This document shows positions 18,901-29,189 of a stretch of DNA of 64,000 nt, piece after piece; within the stretch, counting starts at the first letter, position 1, and every line of letters begins with the position of its first letter. The translations under genes were made by a program, and so were the position numbers. The DNA comes from Plasmodium relictum (lineage: Eukaryota > Apicomplexa > Aconoidasida > Haemosporida > Plasmodiidae), in assembly GCF_900005765.1 (NCBI RefSeq), contig NC_041682.1:643399-707398 (forward strand), in the 5' to 3' direction. The notes under the pieces were generated by a model. It was not told the DNA's origin and did not search any database. It saw only the letters and a program-made list of their open reading frames with translations.

Positions 18901-19069
18901 TTTTGTTTGCTTAATAATTCAGAATTTAGATAAAAACTATTACAAAAATTTATTTTTACCAAAAGGAATAAATATTGAAGACAATGAAAAAAAATTACAT
19001 CAAATAAAAAGAAAAACATATAGTGAAAAGGAAAATGAATTACTAAAAAAATCTAAAACCGATGAATAA
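15918..19069 (+). CDS. WD40-repeat-like (transducin-type) protein, 11 exons, family shared with plants
   Basis: Reconstructed exons: 15918-16316, 16526-16574, 16682-16723, 16817-16928, 17068-17158, 17231-17302, 17438-17545, 17908-18004, 18187-18548, 18669-18758 and 18923-19069. All junctions keep phase and give 522 residues. The product follows, block by block, a plant WD40-like protein I remember: EIILAHEVIVVLL / IGTGIFLCDINP / TIVYNSYNNTLIVAYAS, then VVLSHPAFFEFC, YHPVFEIEEEFQEIRVSDGL, SLFDIENGKRL, FLELLVSKLLIKQEGSSLRI, FQPAAFVFYD, FFTISNDLIEFWEL, and a last blade with IVCGDNKGFIRIL. A beta-propeller scaffold is likely. I know no molecular function and see no signal peptide. The exon 6 donor (GTCATT) is weak, but the spliced SKLL-IKQEG junction matches the relatives. 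The tail is Lys/Glu-rich. Confidence 0.78.
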
Positions 19070-20322
19070 TCTGACAATATAAATAATGAAAAATATAATA
19101 AAAACATATTGTAGTGTGAAATCTTATTATTTTATTGTCATTTAAATTTTTTTTTTTATTCCTTATACTATTTTGTCACATTTTTTTTATTTGTTGTTCC
19201 ACTTTTTTTAATGCTTTTTTTTTTTTTCTAAAAGCTATGAAATATATTAACCTTTTTCTTTACATTAAAAGTATAATTATACATTTAAATACTCAGTTAT
19301 ATGTTTGTATGTATATATATATTTATGTTTTTTTTTAAGTTTTTGAAAATTCTTAATTTCTAATTTTATAATATTTTACTAAATAGTTTGACTTATTTTA
19401 CTTTTTTTTTTTTTTTCTTTTTTTTTTTATCAGCAAATTATTACAATATTTTAGTCTTTGTACTGTTGTTCATTTATTTTTTTTTGGATTTTTTTTCGTT
19501 GATCTTTTTAATATTTATTTTGTATATTTTTACGTAAGGTAAAAATTACATTAATTTATTTATATTATAAATTTATAATTTTATATAATAATTGTGTTTT
19601 TTTTTTTTTTTTTTTTTTTTTTAAATAAAGTTACAAATTTTAATTAAAAAAAGTGCTTTTATACTTTATAAATTACAGAAATATTTAAAAGCTTATGATA
19701 GAAAAAAAAATTGTTTATATATATATTTTTTTTCTATTTAGAACAAAAATATATTTTAATAGATTTAATAAGTTTTATTTATTTTTTTTTTTTTATTTAA
19801 ATTAAAAAAAATAAAAAATTAAGAAATTTTTTAAGACATTTATAAATACAGAAAAAAATTTTCTTTTTCATTTTGTTATATTTGAAAAATTATAATTATT
19901 AGGCATATATTTTTAACAATATATTTTTATTTTTTTTATTTTATTTTATTTTATTTTTTATTTTTTTTCTGTATAATAAAAAAATATAATTTTGTTTTTG
20001 TAGAAAAATAAAACATTATATTGAAAAAGATATTTATATGCTTTTGAATATATATTTATAAAAAACAGTATTTTTTTTTTTTTTTATAATTAAAATCTTA
20101 GAATTAATAATGTGAACAGAATTTTTGCATTTTCTAGAATTTTTTATATTATAATAGAAAAAGGAATTTCCAAAAAATTTTAAAGAAAATATTTACAAAA
20201 TATACATAAATAAAAGGGGACTTAACGTAGAAATATATATACTTACATATTTAATTTTTAATACAATAAAGTATTATATATTTATAATTTTAAAAAATTT
20301 TATAAAAAAAATAGATTAAAAA
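19070..20322. other. intergenic region between tandem plus-strand genes
   Basis: 1.25 kb rich in poly(T), for example a run of more than 20 T near 19600. It should hold the WD40-gene 3' UTR and the MAK16 promoter. Phe/Ile-rich short frames (such as 19135-19338) are poly(T) translations. I see no gene. Confidence 0.7.
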
Positions 20323-21576
20323 ATGCAGAATGATTCAGTAACATGGGAGATATTAGGAAAAGGAAAATGCTCATTTAAAAAAAAATTAGAAACTGAAACA
20401 TTTTGTTTAAACGAATATAATGTGACAGGTTTATGTACAAAAGTCAATTGTCCATTAAGTAATAGTGTATATGGTACAGTTATTTTAGATAAAGGAAAAA
20501 TATATTTATATTTAAAATGTGCAGAAAAAGTTCATTTACCTAATATGATGTGGACTAAGCTTTTATTAAGTTTAAACAGAAAAGAAGCATTCAATGCTAT
20601 ATACAAAGAAATGAAATATTCATTCAATATAAAACAAATTAAAAAATGTATGAAAAGATATGTAAGAATAAAAGAAATTTTAAAAAGAAGTAGAAAGCTT
20701 ATTTTACAAAAGAAAGTAAAATTATTACCAGTAAAAAAAAAAACGGAAAGAAGAGATAGAACAAGAGAAAATAAAGCATTAAAAGCTGCAAATATCTTAA
20801 ATAATGTAGAGAAAGAATTATTGAATAGATTAAATAATGGATTATATGGAAATTTATATAAATTTTTAACACCCAAAAAAAAAATTAAAAATAAAGATTC
20901 CGAATTATCAAAAATTTTTAATGAAATGAAAGAAAAAAAAATGATTAAAAAAAAAGAAACAATAAAAGAAGCTATAGAAAACGAAGAGTACGAAAATATT
21001 TCTCAAACAAATTTGAGCGATGAAAATGAAGAAGTAGATGATTATGAAGAAGATGACTATGAAGAAGATGAAGATGAAGAAGATAATAGTGATGAAGAAT
21101 ATTATAATGATGAAGAAGATGATAATAATGAAGAATATTATAATGATGAAGAAGAATTAAGTGAGAATCTCGATGAAGAGGAATATTTAAGTGATGATAA
21201 TAAATATGATGAATCAATAAGTTCTGATAAAGATAAAAATAAAAAAAAAAAAAAAATGTATATAAAAGAATATGTTGATGATGATTACATTAAAAATTTA
21301 CAAGAAAATGGTAAATTTCCTAATGATGATGAAATAGAAGAAATGAATCATAATTTTAGAAAAAAAAGAAATACTAACAATAATAAACAAAAAAGTAAGA
21401 TGAAGAAAAAAAAAAAATAATAATTTTGTTCTTTTAAATTTTTACAAAATAAATAGAATAAATAATTTTTAATTTATTTTATTTTATCTTTTAATTTCTT
21501 TATCTATCATATATTTTTTTGTTTTATTTTTTTTGTAGGCAAAAAAAAGATTCGAATAGCTTATGAAAACGATTAG
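20323..21576 (+). CDS. MAK16: ribosome biogenesis protein MAK16
   Basis: Two exons, 20323-21394 and 21539-21576, give 369 residues. The first 125 residues carry the MAK16 core: VTWEILGKGKCSFK, TFCLNEYNVTGLC.K..CPLSNS.Y.TV, IYLYLKCAEKVHLPNMMW, then a basic helix with KRYVRIKEILKRSRKL. The Cys pairs probably bind metal. A strongly acidic Glu/Asp tract (residues about 235-305) is followed by a basic tail. The open frame continues past 21394 to a stop at 21420, but a strong donor (GTAAGA) at 21395 joined to the acceptor ending at 21538 gives the tail KKKIRIAYEND, which resembles the conserved MAK16 C terminus (R-I-E-I-E-Y-E). I therefore prefer the spliced form. MAK16 acts in the nucleolus in 60S pre-ribosome assembly and 27S rRNA processing. 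Confidence 0.95.
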
Positions 21577-22181
21577 ACATTTCAACAAAAAAAAAAAAAA
21601 ATAAAATAAAAAGTTAATAAATAAATAATTAAATATATATATATATATACTTTTTTTTTTTCTTTCTTATTTTAACTAATATATTGATTTGTTAGTTTGA
21701 GAATATTTTCATTTTTATATTTATCACATTTTTAATATATTTCAAAATTAATAAATTTTAAAATGGAATACAACAATAAAGAATAGGAATAAAAATTATT
21801 TATAAAAAAAAGTATATATATATATATATATAACTTATCTATTTATATAAAAAATAATATTTTTATATATTTTTTTAATAAATTTTCATATATTTAAATT
21901 TTTATAAACAAAAATTTTATTTTAAGTATCTATGCTTTTTATTAAAATAGGTATATATTTTAAAATTTATTATTTATTCTCCATTTCTTTTTTCTTTTAT
22001 ATAAATATAAATGTTTTTGGACATATAATTATTTTTTTATGGGGATTTTTTTTTTTTCTTTTAATTATATTTACATATATTTCATAAAATTTTTTTTTTG
22101 ATTCAACTAACTTTTTACTTTGTTATTATTCTAATTTGAGTATATTTAACGTTTTTCTACAATTTTCCAGAATTAAATATG
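21577..22181. other. intergenic region between convergent genes
   Basis: 0.6 kb of A/T simple sequence between convergent genes, with (TA)n near 21634 and 21813. Probably both 3' UTRs. I see no gene. Confidence 0.7.
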
Positions 22182-23453
22182 TTATATCAAATTTAAGTTT
22201 ATATTTAATTCATCATTTTCTTCAGTAATATCACTTTCATTTAATGTATTTGTATATTTCTTTTCTATCAAAATAATTTTTGAGCACAAATTTTCTAATG
22301 AAAAAATATGATTATCATGTAATGCACAAAGATGGCTATATTCTGAAAATAAAGAATAAATTTCTTTTTTGTAATTATCATCATTTTTATGAAAAGAAGT
22401 TAAATTTTTACAAAAAGCACTTAGGAATGTATGAATATCAAAGTTATATGTTTCTAGTATATTATATAAAATATTTCTAATTAAAAATAAGCAGTTGTTA
22501 GATATGACACATTTATGAATTGTGTTAATTAATTTTTTTATATTTGTGTTTACAATTAATTTAATAATTTTATTTATATCTGGAAAGTTATTAAGTTGAA
22601 TTAAATAAATTATAGTTAATATTAATGTTAAATCAAAATTACAATTTTTTAAAACATTTAGCAAATATTCTCTTTTCTCATTAAAATCATTTATTTCATA
22701 TTTACTTTCTATCATAGATAATATATAGTTGTTAAATAATATTACATTTGGTTTTGTGATTCTAATATATAAACAATTATTTAAAAAAATATCGCTTAGA
22801 TAAATGGAGCTATGAATAAATATTAAATTTGTACTTTTTATTACTCTGTTCATAAATATTTTTCTGTATTGTTTATTTAGTATATCAAAAGATTCGAGTA
22901 TGAATATTTTAAATGAGTTTAATTTAGTGATTAGCATTTCATTTATAATCTCATTTATACTATTTAAGTCATGGTCATTTAACCTTGAACACATAATGTG
23001 TATTATATTTTTATTTCTATAAATAATATAATCCTCATTGTTTGTGTTGTCATTTATGAAAAGATTATTATTAAATAATCTCAATTTAAATATAACATAA
23101 TAAATAATTAATATTACATTAAAGTTTCCAAAGAAAAAGAAAATATTAATAATAGGAATATAATTGTTTTTATTTATATTATTATAATTATTCTTATAAT
23201 CTGAATTATCATCAGTATTATTAGTAGATTCTTTCTTTAATACTTTAAAATAATTTTTAATACTATTATTTTCATTTGAATTTTTTTTATTTTTTTTCTT
23301 TTTAAATATATTTTTTTTCTGTATTTCAATATCTGCATTTGTGTAATTTTTTATAATGTAATCTATTACTTTAACAATTTTTAAATAAGTTTCATTATTA
23401 CATTTTTCTAGTATTGTTTCTATTTCTTCAAATATATTTAGATAAAAATTCAT
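22182..23453 (-). CDS. divergent clamp-loader-like (RFC small-subunit/delta'-type) AAA+ protein
   Basis: Single exon, 423 residues. Residues 181-232 (FKIFILESFDILNKQYRKIF, then NRVIKSTNLIFIHSS, LSDIFLNNCLYIRI) follow the RFC pattern K-V-(V/I)-x-(I/L)-x-E-(V/A)-D-x-L-x(n)-R(R)-x-(M)-E-(K)-x-x-x-x-x-R-(L/F)-I-L-x-x-N-S, x-I-x-x-I-R-S-R-C-L-x-I-R-(V/I). The downstream helices would be the AAA+ lid and the RFC collar. The expected P-loop position (FFFFGNFNVI, about 105-114) has no G-K-(T/S), the Walker B acidic pair is ESFD rather than DE, and the arginine finger motif SRC is NNC. If the fold call is right it is an ATPase-dead member, like delta' or the most divergent RFC subunit. An Asn/Lys insert occupies residues 45-95. 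Identity rests on motif reading alone. Confidence 0.45.
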   Translation of the reverse strand: MNFYLNIFEEIETILEKCNNETYLKIVKVIDYIIKNYTNADIEIQKKNIFKKKKNKKNSNENNSIKNYFKVLKKESTNNTDDNSDYKNNYNNINKNNYIPIINIFFFFGNFNVILIIYYVIFKLRLFNNNLFINDNTNNEDYIIYRNKNIIHIMCSRLNDHDLNSINEIINEMLITKLNSFKIFILESFDILNKQYRKIFMNRVIKSTNLIFIHSSIYLSDIFLNNCLYIRITKPNVILFNNYILSMIESKYEINDFNEKREYLLNVLKNCNFDLTLILTIIYLIQLNNFPDINKIIKLIVNTNIKKLINTIHKCVISNNCLFLIRNILYNILETYNFDIHTFLSAFCKNLTSFHKNDDNYKKEIYSLFSEYSHLCALHDNHIFSLENLCSKIILIEKKYTNTLNESDITEENDELNINLNLI

Positions 23454-23468
23454 TTGTTATATTCAAAT

Positions 23469-23499
<31 letters not shown>

Positions 23500-24853
23500 A
23501 TTTCATTTAAAACTAAAAAGAAAAAACATGTATTCATATATAATAAAGGATATTTCAAATTCTTATCTTTCTTTTATTTTTACACGTAATATATTTATGT
23601 TACTTTCTATTTTTATAATTTATTAATTTTTTTTACTATTTTTATTTCATATTTTTGTCATTTTTTTTATTTTTTAGTATTTACTATTTTTATTATTCCC
23701 TATTTTTCTTTTATATATTTTTATGTTAAAAATTTTTTTTTTTTTAACATAATAATCAATGGCAACTAGCTTTATTGTAGTATTTTTTATTTTACTACTT
23801 TTTTTTATTTTTAAATATTCATTTTTGTATTTTTTCAAAAAATAATTATAACTTAAAAAAAAAAAAAATTTATTACATATGAAGTTGAATTAAAAAAAAA
23901 TAAAAATCATTATAAAAAAAATAAATAAAATAGGAAAATAAAATTAAGTTATTATATAGTATTAAAATAAAATTATTATTATCATTATTATAATTTTTTT
24001 CCAAAATTCAGGTGATTTAGACTTATAATTCTATTATACATTTAGCTACAGTATTATTAATATAATATTCACTTCTAAAATTAATATTAAAAAAAAAAAA
24101 ATAAAATTAAAATTAAAAAAATAAATAAAATGAAACTTAAATGAAAAATATAAAAAAATAAAATAAAGTAAAATAGACACAATCATAAGCGTAGACAAGA
24201 ATTTTTATATTTGTTAAAGATACAAATATTGCAAATATATAGTACTTTAACCTTTTAACTAACGTTTCTTTGAAGTTATCAACTAAATACAACTTTAACT
24301 TCTTTTAATATCTTTATATTTATTTTATTTTATTTTTTTTTATTTTTTAAAACCTAACATTTATATATAGATATAAATTTATATGTATATTATTTGTTGT
24401 AATATTTTTAATTATTTTATTTTTTTTTATTTTAACGGTTAAATCTAATATCATTAATAAAAAGGAAGACGTAATGGAAAAATTAATAAAATTTTATATC
24501 ATAAATATTAATTTTATTTTAATGAATGTACTTTATTTTTTTTTTTTCTTTCAATTTTAATAAAACTCAATTAATAAAAAAATATATAAATGCATATATA
24601 TTATTTATGTATTTAATTCACTTTAAATATTTTAAAGATATGCTTAAGGTATATATTATTTATATTTATAATTCTTAAAATTTAATCATTAGGATAATTT
24701 TTATAAGTTCTTTTAATTTTAAATGTTTCGGATATTAATCATTTCATATTTAAAATTTTAAAAAATACAAAAAGAAAAAACAAATTGATATTGTATATCC
24801 ATCTTTAATAGAAATTTAAGCTTAAAATTTTTTTTTATAAAATAAAATTTGAA
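23454..24853. other. intergenic region upstream of the minus-strand AAA+ gene
   Basis: 1.4 kb of A/T-rich sequence between the AAA+-like gene and the tRNA. It holds (TA)n at 23470-23492 and several poly(A) and poly(T) runs. I see no coding exon. The stretch 24180-24310 is less repetitive than its surroundings, but I recognise no RNA family in it. Confidence 0.65.
24844..24847 (-). terminator. RNA polymerase III oligo(T) terminator of tRNA-Gln
   Basis: The first TTTT on the transcribed strand lies 6 nt after the tRNA discriminator base, the usual position for Pol III termination. Confidence 0.55.
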
Positions 24854-24925
24854 AGGTTCTGCTGGGATTTGAACCCAGGTTTGCAGAGTCAGAGTCTGCA
24901 GTGCTAACCACTACACTACAGAACC
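24854..24925 (-). tRNA. tRNA-Gln: tRNA-Gln (anticodon CUG)
   Basis: 72-nt cloverleaf on the minus strand. The acceptor stem GGTTCTG pairs with CAGAACC (7/7). The D arm has GTGT/GCAC around AGTGGTTA. The anticodon stem GCAGA/TCTGC encloses the loop CTCTGAC, giving anticodon CTG (CUG, Gln). The T arm CTGGG/CCCAG encloses TTCAAAT. The discriminator is U. A-box and B-box (GGTTCAAATCC) internal Pol III promoter elements are present, and no intron is needed. It is a lone tRNA between protein genes and stands out as a GC-rich island. It decodes CAG glutamine codons, which are rare in this genome. Confidence 0.96.
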
Positions 24926-26156
24926 TAACTTAATATATCATTTCTAAGACAAAATTGTTTTTTTTTTAAACTTTTTAACATTTCAAAGTTCTTATAACAA
25001 ATATTACGATATTTAAAATTATTGAAATATATTTTATTTTTTTATTAAATAATAATGAAAAATAAAAAAGTAAAAAATAATAAAAAAATAAAAATTAACT
25101 TTTTTTTTAAGTTATGATATTTCCTTTTTTTTTTTTTTAATATTACTTTATTTCCACCTTATATAGAAATTATAATTTTATTATTTTAAATAATAAGAAT
25201 ATATGGAGTTTTTCTTATTTCCTCTTTTTTTTTTTAATGAAATAAAATTTCTATATATTCTTTAATGAATCTTATAAAAATTTTAAATGCTTAATAAAAT
25301 TAGAAGAGTATGCACATACATATATATTGTCATAATTTAATGTTTTCTTATTTAACATGAATCATGTCATCGTAATAAAATAATTTCTCTAATTTTTATT
25401 ATATACATTTTTTATACTTTTAAATATTATAAGTATAGAATTTAATTGCGTTTGCTGTTTTGTTGTTTTATTTATATTCATTATATAGAAGAATATAAAG
25501 AGACAAATATAAAAATTTTTAAAAAGAAAATAAAAATATAACTAACAATAGCGATATGTGTAACTTTTATTCCGTCTATCTTTGTAAGACTTAGTTATCT
25601 CTTTTATTATGTAAGCAAATATTAGATGTATATTTTTTTTTACTCATATAATTCAACAAAATATTTACTAAAAAAAAAAATAAAAAAGACCTAATTTAAT
25701 AGTCATTTTCTTTTATAATTTTTATTCTTATATATATGATAAAATTGCTGAAAGTGTGTAAATAATAACATTAAAAAAAAAAAATTAAAATTTAATATTT
25801 ATAATCAATAATTAATATAATTTACTGATGTTTTTTTGAAAATTATTATAAACTTTATTTTTTTTTTCTTTAATAATATATATATATTTATAAAAATTTA
25901 TATAAATATATAAAATTTAGTAGGACAATAAAATTTTAACTGTTATTGCTTTTTATTTTATATTGTATAATCTAACTTTTTTTTTTTTTTTTTTTTTTTC
26001 TTGATGCATTTATATGAACATTTTTTATTTCGGTTTACTTTAAGCTTGTTTAAAATTAATTTTGCATATTTATTTTTAAGGAGACATTAAAAAAAATTAT
26101 GTAGAGTAAATATTTTTAATTTTATTATTTATTTCTTTTTATAATATTTCTATTTT

Positions 26157-26189
<33 letters not shown>

Positions 26190-26345
26190 AATTATAATTA
26201 AAATATAAACAATTATATTAAAATTAATTTTTACAAAAGAGATAATAAAAAAGAAAAAAATGTAAATGGTAATTTAAATATTATAGAAATCAAATCAATT
26301 AATAATATATTTCATATCAATTTTTCTTCTGTATCATAAATAAAA
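24926..26345. other. intergenic region between divergent tRNA and HN1-like gene
   Basis: 1.4 kb with poly(T) runs of more than 20 near 25980 and 26165. Probably the promoter and 5' UTR of the downstream small gene. I see no other gene. Confidence 0.65.
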
Positions 26346-27127
26346 ATGGGTAAATACATTCTTTTTATATATATAAATTTGATATTTATTTGTGTATATA
26401 AACACGTATAAAATAATTAATTATTCATGATTTTATATATTTAATAATATGTTTTAACACAAAATAAGTATTATAAAGTAAATGATTCTTTATAGTTAAC
26501 ATAATTATATAATTTTTTTTTATATTTTTTTTAATTATATTAAAAAAAAAATTTTAATTACTTTTATGCTTTATTTGCATATCATGCATATATATGTGTG
26601 TTTTATATATATATTAGGAATTTCTTTATAATTTTTTTTTTTTTTTCAATAGATGTAAAAGATAATCCTTTCATAAGAAATAGATCAAGTACCAGAATTA
26701 CGAACGCCCCTGGTGGAAATTCGACTGTATCATTTGGAAATTGTAATATATAAAAACAATGTTAAAGAAAAAAAGAATTATATATATATTTATTATTATT
26801 TTATATTATAAACTTAAATAAACATAAAAAATTTGTTTTTAATTAAAAAAATATTGATAGATATAGATAAGGAAAATAAAAAAGTTAGCAATAAAAATGA
26901 AAAAGGCAATTTAAATTGTAGTGATAATGTAAGAGCAGCTGGAAACCTAGAACCAAGTAAAATGCCTTCTGAATCAGACAAAAAAACAAATGTAAAAGTC
27001 AACCAACCACCTGGTGGAGCATCAAGCAGTAATAAAAAAATATGATAAGAATAATTTAAATATAAAATATAATATAGCTAATATATTTAAATTTATTTAT
27101 TTTTTTTCTTTAGTTATATTTGGATAA
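26346..27127 (+). CDS. Jupiter/HN1-like small protein (JPT family), four exons
   Basis: Exons 26346-26349 (only ATGG), 26653-26742, 26861-27028 and 27114-27127 join in phase to 91 residues. Two conserved pieces are visible: an N-terminal block NRSSTRITNAPGGNSTVSFG and a C-terminal end PPGGASSIIFG. They correspond in order and position to the two hallmark motifs of Jupiter microtubule-associated homologues (HN1/JPT1: NSSRVLRPPGG.S..SLG near the start and PPGGKSSLVLG at the end). The linker is Lys/Asn/Ser-rich. Without the last micro-exon the frame would read SSNKKI, losing the terminal motif, which supports the splice. Animal and fly members bind microtubules and appear in signalling and cell-cycle contexts. 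A cytoskeletal role here is inference. The first intron, after one codon plus one base, is 303 nt long. Confidence 0.7.
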
Positions 27128-27438
27128 GTTTCTATTTAGTTTTTTGATGATATATAAATTTAAATAACTAATGAAGAGAAGAAAAATTAAAAAAAAAGAA
27201 ATTTTAAAATAAATATGACAAAAAAATATTGAGAAAAAAAAGGGTTTTTTTATATAATACCAAATTTTTTTTCTTTTTTTTTTTTGTATAATAATACAAA
27301 ATATTTATATATTTACCTTAACTATTTTTCTATATTCACTTTAATATGTATAAATATTTATATATATAATCTTAGAAAATAATTTTTTTTTTAAGAAAAT
27401 CAGAAATTCATTATAAATTAACTCATCAAATGTATATA

Positions 27439-27470
<32 letters not shown>

Positions 27471-27594
27471 TAATTCGAATGACAAAAATTTTGAAAAATA
27501 TTAAAACTACAAACATAACTTACTAATATTTAGTTGATATGGATAATAAAATATAATTAATATAATATTTATAATAAAAAATATTTCAAGATTA
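27128..27594. other. intergenic region between convergent genes
   Basis: About 0.47 kb, with a 23-base poly(T) near 27442. Probable 3' UTRs of the convergent HN1-like and ERCC1 genes. I see nothing else. Confidence 0.7.
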
Positions 27595-28275
27595 TTAAAA
27601 AAAAGGATCATTAAATGTTGATATCAATGCATTAATTTTTTTGTTTCCTAAACCTGAACAATTTATCAAATCGTCTTTTTTAGCTTTTATGATATTTTTA
27701 AAATTTTTAAATTTTTTAATAAGTGTAACGCAATCGGTTGAATTAATGCATCTAATTTTTTTTAAAAGTTCATGTATTTTTTCATCTTGTTTTGAGAAAA
27801 CTTTATTTTTCATATAGGAGATTTTTTTTTCATAAATTTTGAAATCTTCTATAACTCTAGCACATTCTTCATTTGACCAACATAATATAAGAGTCATATT
27901 TAAACAGAAAGCTAGTTGATTTATTTCTCCTAATGAATTATCAATATTCTCAATGTCAACTAAACATAATAAGATTCTATTATTGTATTTATTTGACAAT
28001 GTTTCAATTCTAGCTTTTAAGTAATTTGATCTTAATCGATGATATTTCATTGATATAAATAGACAAGCATTATTTTTTCCTATTAAAAAATCAGGAATAA
28101 TATTATTAAATTTATATCTAACTCTATTTATTTTTTTTATAAGAGGATTTAATTTTTGCCTATAAGAAATAATTAAAAACTTTTCTGAATCATCATCATA
28201 AAATATTTCATTTGTTCCAGGTGTCGGATTGACATTATTTTTATCTTCTAAGCACTTATTTATATTTTCATTCAT
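27595..28275 (-). CDS. ERCC1: DNA excision repair protein ERCC1 (Rad10 homologue)
   Basis: Single exon, 226 residues, compact and almost free of low complexity. The central domain reads FLIISYRQKLNPLIKKI, YKFNNIIPDFLIGKNNACLF, SMKYHRLRSNYLKARIE, RILLCLVDIEN and MTLILCWSNEECARVIEDFK, the classic ERCC1 XPF-nuclease-like fold without catalytic residues. The C-terminal helix-hairpin-helix pair follows (INSTDCVTLIKKF, LINCSGLGNKKINAL, ending FNDPFF; human ERCC1 ends similarly with HEPFL). ERCC1 pairs with XPF to cut 5' of lesions in nucleotide excision repair and in cross-link or single-strand-annealing repair. The N terminus is short compared with human ERCC1, so the XPA-binding region may be reduced. 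The start is the first ATG after an A-rich leader. Confidence 0.96.
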   Translation of the reverse strand: MNENINKCLEDKNNVNPTPGTNEIFYDDDSEKFLIISYRQKLNPLIKKINRVRYKFNNIIPDFLIGKNNACLFISMKYHRLRSNYLKARIETLSNKYNNRILLCLVDIENIDNSLGEINQLAFCLNMTLILCWSNEECARVIEDFKIYEKKISYMKNKVFSKQDEKIHELLKKIRCINSTDCVTLIKKFKNFKNIIKAKKDDLINCSGLGNKKINALISTFNDPFF

Positions 28276-29143
28276 ATTTACTTTAAAATTTAATAAAACA
28301 TAAAAATACGTAAATACGAAAACAAAAAAAAAAAAAAAAAAGTATAAAAAAGTAAAAAGAAATTACTCCAAAATATATACAAATATATATATTTTCATAT
28401 TTAAAATTTTTTAAAACATTTTTAGTATATATACTTTTTCAAGTAAAATTAGTCTTTAAATATAAATAAAGAAATAATTTTTTTATTAACTCTAAATATG
28501 CATTATTCTATATATTATCATATATATATATATATTTTATGATTCTATATAAAGGTTCAATTTAATTATTTTTATATGTCCTGACTAAATGTTCATTAAT
28601 ATTCCTGTATATATTAAAAATAGAAATTTAGGATAATAATAAACACAAAAATTCCTAAATAAATTTCAACAGTATTTATATTTAAAGAATTTTCCAAAAA
28701 AAAAAATTACAAAAAAAATTTTAAATTATTTTATAAAGAAAAAATGATTTTTTTAAACTTAAATTATTTTTAAAAGAAAAATTATTACTAAAAAAAAAAA
28801 TATGTAAACAATAAAAAATTATATATTTTTTAATGTAATAAAATAAAATGAAATAAAATAAAATAAAGTAAAATGTTTATAATATATTGTTAAAATTTAA
28901 AATAAATTAAACTGTGTTAAATTATAAAAAAACAAGAAAAAAGAAAAAATGATGAAAGGAAAAATATAAGAAAAAAAAAGATTAATAAGAAAATAAAAGA
29001 TTGAAAAAGAAAATATACTATGATTAAATAAAAAAAATTTTATGGTTATAATTTTTTTAGTTTCACATAAATATATATTTTTTCTTTTTTTTTTATAAAA
29101 TTTTAAAAAATATAAAAAAATGTTTAAAATTATTTAAAAACAA

Positions 29144-29189
<46 letters not shown>
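28276..29189. other. intergenic region between divergent genes
   Basis: 0.9 kb serving as promoter region for ERCC1 and the next plus-strand gene. A (TA)n run ends about 10 bases before the ATG at 29190. I see no gene. Confidence 0.7.
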
